Positions 1-9,010 of a DNA stretch of 64,000 nt are shown here, in pieces. This DNA is from JBBSJZ01 sp041739875 (GTDB taxonomy: Bacteria; Planctomycetota; Planctomycetia; Pirellulales; Pirellulaceae): the NCBI GenBank assembly GCA_041739875.1, contig JBGSNA010000018.1:30898-94897 (forward strand). Reading direction: 5' to 3'. Below the pieces are notes generated by a model. The model saw nothing but the letters and a program-made list of their open reading frames with translations, was not told the DNA's origin and made no database searches. Both the position numbers and the translations under genes were made by a program. Position 1 is the first letter of the stretch; every line of letters begins with the position of its first letter.

Positions 1-536
1 AGCATCGTGACGGAAATCTGGGACAGACTCAGTACCGACGATTCATCGCCGACCAGTGGCACGATCCAATACAGCACCGCAAACCACAAACAGATGTAGA
101 GCAAACCCAAGCCCACAACGGTCAACCCCATCACCGCGCCGCTTCGAAACGCGATCGTCAGCCCCTCGTTGAGCGAATGACGCGCCGCCGCAGCTGTCCG
201 ATTGCTGGCTCGAGTCGCCGTCTTCATCCCGAACCAACCACACAGCCCGCTGAAGAAACCGCCGGTTAGAAATGCGAACGGCGTGTACACGCTGAGCATG
301 TTGAGGCCGAACGATGCCAATGCGAGCAAACTTGCGATCAAAACAAAGACGATCGTGACCCATTTGTACTGTTGCCAAAGGTACGCATTGGCTCCTATCC
401 GCACACTCTCAGCAATCTCTTGCATCAAGAGTGTGCCTTCGTCGGCAAGCATCATCTGGTGATAAAACCGATACGCCCAGATCAGCGCAGCCACAGACGA
501 CAAGACCGCGAAACTCCAAACGACCAACGCCACCAT
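1..536 (-). CDS. hppA: Membrane-bound proton/sodium-translocating pyrophosphatase, N-terminal part (runs off the window)
   Basis: The reverse strand is open from an ATG at 536 to the window edge, giving the first ~178 residues. It begins with a membrane helix (MVALVVWSFAVLSSV), followed by the stretch DEGTLLMQEIAESVRIGA and, further on, GWFGMKTATRASNRTAAAAR. These are hallmark segments of the N-terminal third of H+/Na+-PPases, which couple pyrophosphate hydrolysis to ion pumping across a membrane. At least four hydrophobic segments are visible. The substrate-binding and K+-dependence residues lie outside the window, so pump ion and K+ requirement cannot be judged. The gene is transcribed leftward and has no close partner to its right; 135 bases separate it from the next gene. 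Confidence 0.9.
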   Translation of the reverse strand, partial: MVALVVWSFAVLSSVAALIWAYRFYHQMMLADEGTLLMQEIAESVRIGANAYLWQQYKWVTIVFVLIASLLALASFGLNMLSVYTPFAFLTGGFFSGLCGWFGMKTATRASNRTAAAARHSLNEGLTIAFRSGAVMGLTVVGLGLLYICLWFAVLYWIVPLVGDESSVLSLSQISVTM

Positions 537-671
537 GGCTGAGTTCCTATCAAAGATGCACGTCGAGGTTATCCAACCATCTCTATACGCGACGCCGCGA
601 CAAATCAAACGACAAAGTCGAACGCCACTCTCGTGATCTTAACACACCGACAATCAACAGGGGGAATCGCG

Positions 672-1160
672 CTAGCGACGATAACGCTGGGCAACTTCCG
701 AAAAAAGTTTGCGAACTTGGTCTGGCGGTTGGTACCCGACGCGTTGCTCCATCACCTTACCCTCCGGACTCGCGACCAGCGTCATCGGGTACGAAGGAAC
801 CTCGATGCGACTCAACAATTCCGAATCACGACCTCGCTTCAACTGAATCGCCACGAAGTTCTGGCGAAGTTGGCCGAGAATCTCGCCATTGCACCAAGTA
901 TCCTTTTTCATCGCGTCACAGTAGATGCAATTCTCACTGGTGATAAACACCACCATCGGTAACCCACGACGCTTCGACTCTCGCCAACCCTTGTCGAAAT
1001 CGTCGTACCAAATCGGTGCAAACGTTGCGCCGAGGTCGTTCGGTGCCCGCATGTCCGGCATCTCGCCACAGGCCATTTTTTGACCGGAGATCCCTAGCCA
1101 TGCCACCGCGAGCCATGCCAATGCCGCAACCCAAGCCGCACGATAAAAAACATTCGTCAC
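672..1160 (-). CDS. Secreted thioredoxin-fold protein (thioredoxin_7/DUF255-like)
   Basis: The 162-residue protein starts with a signal peptide or membrane anchor (hydrophobic residues ~8-25, ending near GISGQKMACG). A thioredoxin-like domain follows, with strand VVFITSENCIYC and the redox pair Cys78-x-x-Cys81. It continues through the cis-proline region (EVPSYPMTLVASPEGK) to the C-terminus. The pattern 'DFDKGWRESKRRGLPMVVF' is typical of proteins that insert a dithiol site in the periplasm or outer cytoplasmic compartment. Function is inferred to be thiol-disulfide exchange; the partner is unknown. It is co-directional with ruvA but 134 bases downstream, so operon membership is uncertain. 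Confidence 0.75.
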   Translation of the reverse strand: MTNVFYRAAWVAALAWLAVAWLGISGQKMACGEMPDMRAPNDLGATFAPIWYDDFDKGWRESKRRGLPMVVFITSENCIYCDAMKKDTWCNGEILGQLRQNFVAIQLKRGRDSELLSRIEVPSYPMTLVASPEGKVMEQRVGYQPPDQVRKLFSEVAQRYRR

Positions 1161-1294
1161 AGCAAATTCCCTGCGTGCGAAATGAGGAGATCGAGGAGTT
1201 TGAAGTGCGACTCACCGCTGAACCGACGAATCACAGATCGCAAGAGAAGCTATCTAGGCAAAATAGATCACGCAAGCCGCTCTTTCGGGTGTCC

Positions 1295-1921
1295 TCAATT
1301 CGCTTTCTGGTAGATCGCCGTCAGAAGTGACTCGGTATCCTTGAACGCCTTCTTTCCGCTGGTGGCTTCGTCGATCAAACGCCTTGCTTCCGCTTCCGAA
1401 TGACCAAGAATGACGAGCGCATCAAAGGTCTCCGCCAATACCGCCGGTCCCACCTCAGCGACCTCTGCACCTGGTGATCGCTCAACCATCAATGCAAATC
1501 GCGGCATCTTTCGACGCAGCTTCGCAATGATTCTCTCGCTCGTTGCAGGACCAATTCCGGGAAGCGCCGACAAGTTTTTCGCGTCCTGTTGTTCAATCAA
1601 CACGGCCAGTTCCTTGACCGGCCGAACCATTGCTCGCAGCGCCTTTTTTACACCAACGCCATCGACGCTGCAAAACAATTCAAAGAACTGCCGCTCTGGC
1701 TCCGTGAGGAACCCAATCAGTCGCGGAGTAAGTCGTCCACCCTGGGCTGCGTTACCGTCAATGTAATCAATCGTAAACAATCGAATGTCTTCGCCCACGC
1801 GATCCTGTAGCTTGCGACGCGACGAATCGGCAATCAGCACTTCATATTCGAACGGAGGAACCGCCACAGCAATCGCTGTCTCGCCAACACGGAGTAACTT
1901 CCCAGTAATATTGATGATCAA
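1295..1921 (-). CDS. ruvA: Holliday junction branch-migration protein RuvA
   Basis: At 208 residues the length matches the family. The N-terminal OB-fold begins MIINITGKLLRVGETAI. The central domain carries two helix-hairpin-helix motifs (VDGVGVKKALRA and LPGIGPATSERII) that hold the junction arms. A flexible linker leads to a C-terminal domain (~160-208, ALVILGHSEAEARRL) that contacts RuvB. RuvA tetramers bind Holliday junctions and recruit RuvB for branch migration. The gene lies downstream of cysS-ruvC on the same strand, with a 122-base gap that contains a hairpin. No ruvB is present in the window. Confidence 0.95.
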   Translation of the reverse strand: MIINITGKLLRVGETAIAVAVPPFEYEVLIADSSRRKLQDRVGEDIRLFTIDYIDGNAAQGGRLTPRLIGFLTEPERQFFELFCSVDGVGVKKALRAMVRPVKELAVLIEQQDAKNLSALPGIGPATSERIIAKLRRKMPRFALMVERSPGAEVAEVGPAVLAETFDALVILGHSEAEARRLIDEATSGKKAFKDTESLLTAIYQKAN

Positions 1922-1955
1922 TTCAATTCGCTTTCAAATCAGCAGTGATGGACAA

Positions 1956-1995
1956 GCCTGCGCCCCGAGTGGATCAAGGGGGCAGGCCTTTTTTT
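1956..1995 (+). terminator. GC-rich hairpin followed by T7, reading rightward between ruvC and ruvA
   Basis: The arms GCCTGCGCCCC (from 1956) and GGGGGCAGGC (ending 1987) pair around a short loop and are followed by seven T at 1989-1995. On the plus strand this has the form of an intrinsic terminator, yet both flanking genes are on the minus strand. For leftward ruvC-ruvA transcription only the hairpin is present, preceded by an A-run and not followed by T. It could stop an antisense transcript rising through ruvA or simply be a stable RNA hairpin between two cistrons. Confidence 0.45.
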
Positions 1996-2043
1996 CTGAA
2001 CACGTTCTTTAGATGGCCCGTTGCCGTCTCGCTGACCAGTCGT

Positions 2044-2553
2044 CTAGCTGGCCAGCCGCCCGTCGCCGATCATCTTCTCAAGATAGAATCCGCACAACGC
2101 GATCGCCAACGCATCAGCAACGTCCGCGGGCTCGGGCAAGGTCGGCAATCCCAACTCGCGTTGCACCGCCAATTGCATTTGCGTTTTTGGTGCTCGACCA
2201 TTGCCGGTCAACACTTTCTTCACTCGCGTGGGTTCAAAGTGAACGACGTCAATCTCAGCCAAGCCTGCGGCCAAACATAACACTCCGCGAGCGTGTCCCA
2301 TCAGAATCGCTGTTCTTGGACGATCATAATGCGAAAATAACTGTTCGAGCGCCATGAAGGTTGGCGAGCACGATTGAATGACCTCGGTGATTCCTTCGTG
2401 GATCTCCTTGAGACGAGATTGAAGTGTCGCCTTTGCGCGGCTTCGAACAATCCCAGCCTCGATCAATCGTACGCAGCGACCTTCAAACTCAATGACGCCA
2501 TATCCCGTTGTATTCAAACCAGGGTCGACACCAAGAATCCGAGTCACACTCAC
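2044..2553 (-). CDS. ruvC: Crossover junction endodeoxyribonuclease RuvC
   Basis: The 169-residue protein starts MSVTRILGVDPGLNTTGYG, the RNase H-fold entry strand with catalytic Asp10. The other carboxylates expected for the metal-dependent active site are present as Glu70 (FMALEQLF), Asp144 and Asp147 (EPADVADALA). It resolves Holliday junctions made and moved by RuvAB. The start codon overlaps the cysS stop by four bases (ATGA at 2550-2553), so translational coupling with cysS is likely. It is followed by ruvA on the same strand. Confidence 0.95.
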   Translation of the reverse strand: MSVTRILGVDPGLNTTGYGVIEFEGRCVRLIEAGIVRSRAKATLQSRLKEIHEGITEVIQSCSPTFMALEQLFSHYDRPRTAILMGHARGVLCLAAGLAEIDVVHFEPTRVKKVLTGNGRAPKTQMQLAVQRELGLPTLPEPADVADALAIALCGFYLEKMIGDGRLAS

Positions 2554-4157
2554 GACTTGCGTTCCCAGCTCGTGCCTTCCTTTTTGTCCAACAGCGAGAT
2601 TCCTGCTTCTGTTAGCGAGTCACGGATCTTGTCGCCCAGAGCATAATCTTTCGCTTCGCGAGCTTCTTTACGCATTTTAATGAACAATTGCACGAGGTGA
2701 TCCAGCAACTCTGCATCGCCTTCACCACCAATGTTGGCGATCGGCGGTTTGACAAACAATCCGAGCACGCCAGTCAGCTCTCGAATGACGGTCATCGCTT
2801 GAACGAGTGCCTGGACGCTGGCTTCATCGGCTTTCGCACCGGCTCGCAAATCGTGTTGGTCGATATGGCGATTGAGCAATCTCAACGAATCAAACAGCAC
2901 GCTGATCGCGGCACCGCTGTTGAAGTCGTCGTCCATGTTGGCGAGGAATTTTTCTCGCTGGGCCCCGATCTCACGTACTAAATCACCCACATTCGCATCC
3001 AGTGAGTATTCGAATCGAGTCTTGGGAATCGGCAATGCATAAAATGAACTGCCCGTGATCTCGGCATAGCGATCAAACATTCGGTAGAAGGCTTCGAGCG
3101 ACGTGCCCGCTTCTTGCAAGCCGTCCTCGCCGTACACGATCGTCGATCGGTAATGAGTTCGAAGCAAGAAGAATCGAATCCGCTCACCCGTGTGACGACG
3201 AATCAACTCAGCCAACCCACCAGCGCCTTTGCTGCGGCTAATTTTTCCCGATGCATCGTCGGCTGGCGCTTCCGCTGCGGCATCTTCGCGATCACTCTTG
3301 CCGCCGACTTTGCCTTTCTCTCCCGCTCGCATCAAGCCGTTGTGCAACCAATACTTCACCATCGGCGCGTCGTGGCAACAACCACTTTGTGCACGCTCGT
3401 TCTCGTGATGCGGGAACATCAAGTCGAGTCCGCCACCGTGAATATCAAACGTCTCGCCTAGAATGGCATGGCTCATGGCCGAGCATTCAATGTGCCATCC
3501 CGGACGACCACGTCCCCAGGGACTGTCCCACGCCGGTTCGTCGCCTTTGACGTTCTTCCAAAGTGCAAAGTCGCCCGAGGAACGTTTCTTAGCCGCCGCG
3601 CCACCGCCTTCGCCCTGCTGATCCTCAATGCTGCGATTGGAGAGTTGTCCGTAGTGAGGGTCCTTGACCACATCAAAGAACACGTCGCCATCGACCGCAT
3701 AGGCGAAACCTTTCTTCTCCAAATCCACAATGAACTGGATGATTCCGGGGATGTGATCGGTCGCTCGTGGCAAATGGTCGATCTGGTTGACGCCGAGCTC
3801 CTTCAAATTCGACAAGTAATCCGCTGTCATCTCGACAGCAATTTGGCTCATGGGAATACCACGTTCGCGACTCTTGTTGATCAACTTGTCGTCGACATCC
3901 GTGATGTTAACGACCCACGTCACGTCATAGCCGCTGTACCGCAAATAACGTTTGATGGTGTCAAAAACAACGGGCCCGACCATGTGACCGATGTGACTTT
4001 CTGCGTAAACCGTGGGTCCACACAGGTAGATTCCGACCTTCGGAGCATGAAGCGGTTCGAACTTTTCCTTAACTTTCGAAAGCGTGTTGTACACGCGAAT
4101 ATCGGGTGTTTGCGTCATAGAAGCGGATTTCTGATGCGTGGCCGTGGCGGTGCTCAT
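2550..4157 (-). CDS. cysS: Cysteinyl-tRNA synthetase
   Basis: This class I aminoacyl-tRNA synthetase has 535 residues. The zinc-site Cys46 and the HIGH motif (SHIGHMVG, His55-His58) are at the expected place. The core signatures DVDDKLINKS, WHIECSAMSH and FPHHENERAQS follow, with a KMSKS-type loop as GKISRSKGAGG near residue 305. It is longer than the usual ~460-500 residues because of two low-complexity insertions, one around residue 200 (QQGEGGGAAAKKRSSG) and one just before the KMSKS loop (DREDAAAEAPADD). Translation could also start at Met14 (MTQTPDIRVYN), which is closer to the usual N-terminus. It heads the leftward cysS-ruvC-ruvA group. Confidence 0.93.
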   Translation of the reverse strand: MSTATATHQKSASMTQTPDIRVYNTLSKVKEKFEPLHAPKVGIYLCGPTVYAESHIGHMVGPVVFDTIKRYLRYSGYDVTWVVNITDVDDKLINKSRERGIPMSQIAVEMTADYLSNLKELGVNQIDHLPRATDHIPGIIQFIVDLEKKGFAYAVDGDVFFDVVKDPHYGQLSNRSIEDQQGEGGGAAAKKRSSGDFALWKNVKGDEPAWDSPWGRGRPGWHIECSAMSHAILGETFDIHGGGLDLMFPHHENERAQSGCCHDAPMVKYWLHNGLMRAGEKGKVGGKSDREDAAAEAPADDASGKISRSKGAGGLAELIRRHTGERIRFFLLRTHYRSTIVYGEDGLQEAGTSLEAFYRMFDRYAEITGSSFYALPIPKTRFEYSLDANVGDLVREIGAQREKFLANMDDDFNSGAAISVLFDSLRLLNRHIDQHDLRAGAKADEASVQALVQAMTVIRELTGVLGLFVKPPIANIGGEGDAELLDHLVQLFIKMRKEAREAKDYALGDKIRDSLTEAGISLLDKKEGTSWERKS

Positions 4158-4464
4158 CGAACAGTCGTGATCGTTTGGAGGAAATCAATGGAGGGCAAGT
4201 TGCGGATTATAGGGAGAATCGTCCGACGGGCAGAGGGCGATTCTTTGCAAGAAAAACACGCGATTCCAGCCAAACTCGCCACAGGACGCCCTTCCTACGC
4301 CGAAATGACCACTGGACCGGGCCTTGGATCACCCGTGTTGCCGCAGACATTTTTTCTGACCACCGCTAGCAAGAACCTCGCGTTTTGCTGGACCCCGAGT
4401 ACGCACCGTGTCATACTCGGACGGTTATTCCGATTCCAGAATCGTTGTCTCCCGGTGGAATACC
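4158..4464. promoter_or_regulatory. Divergent intergenic region, cysS and pseudokinase promoters
   Basis: This 307-base stretch separates divergent genes and shows no convincing coding sequence. A perfect TATAAT lies on the minus strand at 4211-4206, about 50 bases before the cysS start, without a recognisable -35 box. No clear promoter was seen for the rightward gene. A weak purine-rich GGTGGAA sits just before the ATG at 4465. Confidence 0.35.
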
Positions 4465-5355
4465 ATGGGACCTGTTGTGAAGTCCGCCCCAAGCGAACCA
4501 TGCAAATTCGAAGTCGGCTCGACCGTTGGTGATTACCAATTGGTCAAGCGGATCGATGGCGTTGTGGCCGGTGAAGCCTTTCTCGCGACTCACCAAAGTG
4601 GCGATGGAGAGGCTGTTCTTCACACGCGAGACTTTGGCCAGGATAGAACGAACGAAGCTGATCGAGTCATTCAATGGATGCAAGGTTGCCAAGAAATTGT
4701 TCACCCATTTTTGGCACGAACGATCCAGGTGACACGAGTCGGTGATTGCGTCTGTGTCGCGACACAGTGCAATGATGGCAACACGCTCGCGGAGATGGTT
4801 GCCTCCGACGGCGAGGTTCCGTCGGAACTTGTCTATACCATCATCCGCCAAGTGGCCGTGGCGCTGAAGTGCATTCACGATCATGGACGCATGCATCTCG
4901 CCGTTGAACCACGAACGATCTTCTTGCAATCCAGCGGTGATGTGCAGTTGCTTGGACTTGGTCCAGCCATTCTTCATCATGGCACGGAATCCAAAACGGT
5001 TTGCGACTCGTGCTGCGATCTCAATAGCATGGGACGTGTCGCGGGATTTTTGCTTGCAGGCCATTCCGCATTCGACAGCAATGCATTGCCTCGCCCATGG
5101 AAACAAATCATTCTTCGCATGACAGCCGCGCCAGCCGAAGAACGCTACGAGTCGATGGATGATGCCATTCGCGAGCTTGATCGCGCTTTCGACCCAGCAT
5201 CCGTGAAAGAGACCGTACCAAGCAAACCCATGTCGCTCCTTCAAACGAATTCAAACGAGGCGATGGTCTATCGAACCGATACCGGGTCGCCATCCACTCC
5301 TTCACTTCGCAATTGGTTGCTGGCTAGTTGTCGCCAACTTTTCAATCGTCGTTGA
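4465..5355 (+). CDS. Serine/threonine kinase-like protein lacking catalytic residues (pseudokinase)
   Basis: The 296-residue product has the layout of a Hanks-type kinase domain: an N-lobe from about residue 18 (VGDYQLVKRI), a C-lobe, and a tail helix region ending with PAEERYESMDDAIREL. Every catalytic signature is altered. The glycine-rich loop is degenerate (IDGVVAGEAF), the VAIK lysine segment reads AVLHTRD, HRD is HLA (about residues 144-146), the following K-P-x-N is E-P-R-T, and DFG is replaced in LLGLGP (about 163-166). A GTG start at 4408 is possible, but ATG 4465 follows a better ribosome-binding sequence. It is probably cytosolic, with a C-terminal hydrophobic/basic tail. It is inferred to be a binding or scaffold protein rather than an active kinase. 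Confidence 0.75.
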   Translation: MGPVVKSAPSEPCKFEVGSTVGDYQLVKRIDGVVAGEAFLATHQSGDGEAVLHTRDFGQDRTNEADRVIQWMQGCQEIVHPFLARTIQVTRVGDCVCVATQCNDGNTLAEMVASDGEVPSELVYTIIRQVAVALKCIHDHGRMHLAVEPRTIFLQSSGDVQLLGLGPAILHHGTESKTVCDSCCDLNSMGRVAGFLLAGHSAFDSNALPRPWKQIILRMTAAPAEERYESMDDAIRELDRAFDPASVKETVPSKPMSLLQTNSNEAMVYRTDTGSPSTPSLRNWLLASCRQLFNRR

Positions 5356-5391
5356 TGCGGCAATTCGCTCTGGCATTCTCGTCTTGTTCGA

Positions 5392-5907
5392 TCACTCGAC
5401 TGCTGTCGATTCAACCGTCTTGTAGAGCAGCACCACCACTCGGGATGCAATGGATGCTCCGGTGCCAATATCGCCAATGCCTTCACCTGTCTTTGCTTTT
5501 ACGCTGATGCGATCCGTCGGCACATCGATCAATTCGGAAATACGATTTCGGATGAGTTCGATATGTGGAGCAAGTTTCGGACGCTCGACAAGCACAACGC
5601 AGTCCAAATTAACGATATCCATTGCATGGTGGTGGACACGACGCAGCGCCTCGGCGACAAAGTCCGCGCTATCGCGACCTCGGTTCTCAGGGTCACTGTC
5701 TGGAAACAATCGGCCAATGTCCGTTTCCGCTACGGCGCCCAACAGTGCGTCAGTGATCGCGTGCAGTAGCACATCCGCATCGCTGTGCCCGATCGCATGA
5801 ATATCCGCAGGAATTTCGACACCGCCGATGCGCAACGGGCCGCCGTTACCGAGCCGGTGTGAATCATAGCCGAGTCCGACGCGGATGGGAGGAATATTGG
5901 ATTGCAT
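5392..5907 (-). CDS. ispF: 2-C-methyl-D-erythritol 2,4-cyclodiphosphate synthase
   Basis: The ATG at 5907 gives 171 residues starting MQSNIPPIRVGLGYDSHRL. The metal ligands Asp15 and His17 are in GYDSH. The family motif IGHSDADVLLHAITDALLGA comes next, followed by DIGRLFPDSDP and the C-terminal KAKTGEGIGDIGTGASI. IspF makes the cyclic diphosphate in the non-mevalonate isoprenoid pathway. The open frame extends 18 codons upstream (to 5961), but that extension has no family resemblance. The gene converges with the pseudokinase gene (36-base gap) and diverges from the ABC ATPase. No ispD neighbour is seen. Confidence 0.93.
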   Translation of the reverse strand: MQSNIPPIRVGLGYDSHRLGNGGPLRIGGVEIPADIHAIGHSDADVLLHAITDALLGAVAETDIGRLFPDSDPENRGRDSADFVAEALRRVHHHAMDIVNLDCVVLVERPKLAPHIELIRNRISELIDVPTDRISVKAKTGEGIGDIGTGASIASRVVVLLYKTVESTAVE

Positions 5908-6118
5908 GGATTTGCGGATGAAAGAGTTTGACGAAAGGGCCAGACGCCTAGATGGAAACAAGAACTTCGTTCACACAGACACTTCACCTTCGCATCCCTG
6001 GTGCGGAATGTCCAGCGATTGTGGCGAATTCCGTTGCCGCCCCCGCTTTGGATTCTGGACATGCGACCTACAATGGCCCGCTTAACATCCGTTTTCCGTG
6101 CGTTGACCTCCGCCGCCC

Positions 6119-7141
6119 ATGTCGATCATTCAAGTTCGCGAGCTGACGAAATCCTACCGCGTTTACAAGAAACGCGAGGGTCTGGGTGGCAGTATCCGTG
6201 GACTGTTTCGACGAGAGTACGCCGATGTACAAGCCGTTCGTGGTATCGATTTGGACGTCCAGCAGGGTGAATTCGTCGCATTTCTCGGACCCAATGGTGC
6301 TGGCAAGACCACCACACTGAAACTGCTGAGCGGCGTGATCAACCCCACGAGCGGCAGCGCCCAAGTCATGGGGTTTGTGCCGTGGCAGCGGAAGAATGAG
6401 TACCGTCGACGATTCGCATTGGTGATGGGCCAAAAGAACCAACTGTGGTGGGACTTGCCCGCTCAAGAATCTTATCGCCTGCATCAACAAATCTATAGTG
6501 TTCCCAAAGAGGTGTTCGACGAAACCCTCAACGAGCTAACCGAACTTCTCGACGTCGGTCGCCTGCTGAGCCAACCCGTTCGCGAATTGTCTCTTGGCGA
6601 ACGCATGAAAATGGAACTGATCGCGGCGCTGCTGCATCGCCCCGAAGTCTTGTTCTTGGACGAGCCCACAATCGGACTCGACGTGATCGCCCAGCACAAC
6701 ATTCAACAATTCCTTCGCTTCTATCAGGAGAAACGCAAGATCACGATTCTTTTGACAAGCCATTACATGAAGGATGTCGCCGCACTATGCAAACGTGTCG
6801 TCATCATCGCCCGCGGCCAGATCGAGTATGACGGATCGCTCTCCGGAATCATTGACAAATTTTCCGGTTCCAAAATCGTCACACTTCAGTTCGCCGAAGG
6901 GCATCAACCGACGATGTTATCCAAATACGGCGAAGTCCTGGAACAAAATTGGCCCAAGGTGCGAATTCGCATCACACGAGCCGATGTGCCTCGAATGCTA
7001 GCCGAAGTGCTCCGGGACAATCCAATCGAGGACGTTGCTGTCGAAGATCCGCCGCTCGAAGACGTGATCGCTGACCTGTTTCGCGAGTCGAGCGCCAAGA
7101 ACGATGCCGCAATCGCCGCGCAAGCTGTCGCACCGATCTAG
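6119..7141 (+). CDS. ABC-2-type exporter ATP-binding protein
   Basis: This is a 340-residue ATPase subunit. The N-terminal ELTKSYRVYKKREGLGG and RREYADVQAVRGIDL are typical of the ATPases that pair with ABC-2 (DUF990-type) permeases. Walker A is GPNGAGKTTT, the Q-loop is near VMGQKNQLWWDLP, the signature is LSLGERMKM, Walker B is VLFLDEPTIGLD, and the switch His is in LLTSHYMKD. A C-terminal regulatory domain of ~100 residues follows. Such ATPases normally have two permease genes immediately downstream. Here the next gene is an ABC-F protein, so the membrane partner must be elsewhere. Confidence 0.88.
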   Translation: MSIIQVRELTKSYRVYKKREGLGGSIRGLFRREYADVQAVRGIDLDVQQGEFVAFLGPNGAGKTTTLKLLSGVINPTSGSAQVMGFVPWQRKNEYRRRFALVMGQKNQLWWDLPAQESYRLHQQIYSVPKEVFDETLNELTELLDVGRLLSQPVRELSLGERMKMELIAALLHRPEVLFLDEPTIGLDVIAQHNIQQFLRFYQEKRKITILLTSHYMKDVAALCKRVVIIARGQIEYDGSLSGIIDKFSGSKIVTLQFAEGHQPTMLSKYGEVLEQNWPKVRIRITRADVPRMLAEVLRDNPIEDVAVEDPPLEDVIADLFRESSAKNDAAIAAQAVAPI

Positions 7142-7198
7142 CTCTATTCGCTTGTTTACATACCCCTGAATCCTGACTCCTGATCCCTTCGTCCATTT

Positions 7199-9007
7199 AT
7201 GTCCCAAATTTCGCTCGATGAACTCAGTATCGGTTTTCGCGGTCCTCTATTGCTCGACGGAGTTTCGGCACAAATCGAAGTCGGACAGCGTGTCGGGCTG
7301 CTTGGTCGAAACGGTGCTGGCAAAACGACACTGCTGCGAATGCTCTGCGGCGAAATGCAACCCGATCATGGCAGCATTCAATTCGCTCCACGCACTCGCG
7401 TCGCAAGGTTGACTCAAGACGTCCCGCGTGATTTGACGGGTACGATCCGCGAAGTCGTTCTGCCCGGTGACTATGAGACTCGTGACATCGATGAGCTTTG
7501 GCAAATCGATCACGCCGTGGATTCGACACTCTCGAAAATGCAACTGGATCCCGACGTTCGATTCGAAAGCCTCTCCAGCGGCATGAAACGCCGCGTCTTG
7601 CTCGCTCAAGCGATCGCGTCCGAGCCCGATGTGCTGCTGTTGGACGAACCAACCAACCACCTCGATATTCCTGCGATTTTGTGGCTTGAAGATTTCCTTA
7701 GCCGATGGTCGTCCACCCTCATTTTCATCACGCACGACCGTTCATTCTTACGTCGGCTCGCGACGCGAATTTGGGAAATTGATCGCGGCCGATTGTTCGA
7801 TTGGACGTGTGATTACGAAACATTCCTAAGCCGCAAAGAAGGTGCGCTGGCTGCGGAAGAAAAACAGAACGCCCTATTCGACAAGAAGCTCGCCCAAGAA
7901 GAAGTCTGGATTCGCCAAGGCATCAAGGCTCGTCGAACTCGCAATGAAGGCCGCGTACGAGCCTTGGAAGCGATGCGGGAACGACGTGCACAGAGGCAAA
8001 CCGCTGAAGGCAAAGCCAAACTCAATCTTCAAGATGCAGCTCGCAGTGGAGCACTTGTCGCCGATATCAAGGAAATCAGCTTCCGCTACGAAGACCGACA
8101 CATCGTAAAGGACTTCAGCACCACGATTATGCGTGGCGACAAGATCGGAATCGTTGGCCCCAATGGCGCCGGCAAAACGACCCTGCTCAAGCTGCTCCTC
8201 GGACAACTTCAACCTGAGTCTGGAAAGGTACGTCTGGGAACCAATCTGCAAGTTGCCTACTTCGACCAACTTCGTGACACGCTCGACCCGAACAAAACCG
8301 TTGCTGACAACGTGGGCGAGGGCAACGACCGATTGACCATCGGAGGACAAACCAAGCACATCGTCGGCTATCTGCAAGACTTCTTATTCACCCCCGAACG
8401 ATCGCGAACCGAAGTCCGCTTCCTCTCCGGTGGTGAACGAAACCGAGCACTGCTGGCCAAGCTCATGACTCGCCCCGCGAACATCATCGTGCTCGACGAA
8501 CCCACCAATGACCTCGACAGCGAAACTCTCGAGCTACTCGAAGAGCAACTGGTCCAGTTCACCGGCACATTGTTGATGGTCAGCCACGATCGAACGTTTT
8601 TGAATAATGTCGTCAGTAGCCTGATCGTATTCGAAGAGGACCAAGTCCGTGAGTACGACGGAGGATACGACGATTGGCAACGAACGATTGCCCGGCGCGG
8701 TGCCGATGCTGTCTCGGCTGCGATGACGAGCAAGACGTCTTCATCATCGCTATCACCGGCAAAATCCAACGTCGCCACGGCTGCGAAAGCAAAAAAACTT
8801 TCCTTCAAAGAACAGCACGAATTGAAAGAACTCCCTGGCCGCATCGAGAGCCTCGAAGCGGAGATCGCTGAACTGCATCTCGAAATGGCAGAACCAAACT
8901 TCTACAAGCAATCGCCCACCGAGATCTCAAAATCGAGCACCAAGCTAAGTGATCTGCAACAAAAACTAGCTAACAGCTTCCGACGCTGGGAAGAACTTGA
9001 GGGCTAA
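7199..9007 (+). CDS. uup: ABC-F family ATPase, Uup type
   Basis: The 602-residue protein contains two ABC domains in one chain and no membrane segments. The first has Walker A GRNGAGKTTL, signature LSSGMKRRV and Walker B LLLDEPTNHLD. The second has GPNGAGKTTL, LSGGERNRA and IVLDEPTNDLD. The linker between them is charged and helical (residues ~225-270). The C-terminus is a coiled coil (ELKELPGRIESLEAEIAE...), as in Uup. ABC-F proteins act on ribosomes or DNA-associated processes rather than in transport. It is co-directional with and 57 bases behind the exporter ATPase, possibly co-transcribed. Confidence 0.9.
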   Translation: MSQISLDELSIGFRGPLLLDGVSAQIEVGQRVGLLGRNGAGKTTLLRMLCGEMQPDHGSIQFAPRTRVARLTQDVPRDLTGTIREVVLPGDYETRDIDELWQIDHAVDSTLSKMQLDPDVRFESLSSGMKRRVLLAQAIASEPDVLLLDEPTNHLDIPAILWLEDFLSRWSSTLIFITHDRSFLRRLATRIWEIDRGRLFDWTCDYETFLSRKEGALAAEEKQNALFDKKLAQEEVWIRQGIKARRTRNEGRVRALEAMRERRAQRQTAEGKAKLNLQDAARSGALVADIKEISFRYEDRHIVKDFSTTIMRGDKIGIVGPNGAGKTTLLKLLLGQLQPESGKVRLGTNLQVAYFDQLRDTLDPNKTVADNVGEGNDRLTIGGQTKHIVGYLQDFLFTPERSRTEVRFLSGGERNRALLAKLMTRPANIIVLDEPTNDLDSETLELLEEQLVQFTGTLLMVSHDRTFLNNVVSSLIVFEEDQVREYDGGYDDWQRTIARRGADAVSAAMTSKTSSSSLSPAKSNVATAAKAKKLSFKEQHELKELPGRIESLEAEIAELHLEMAEPNFYKQSPTEISKSSTKLSDLQQKLANSFRRWEELEG

Positions 9008-9010
9008 CTC

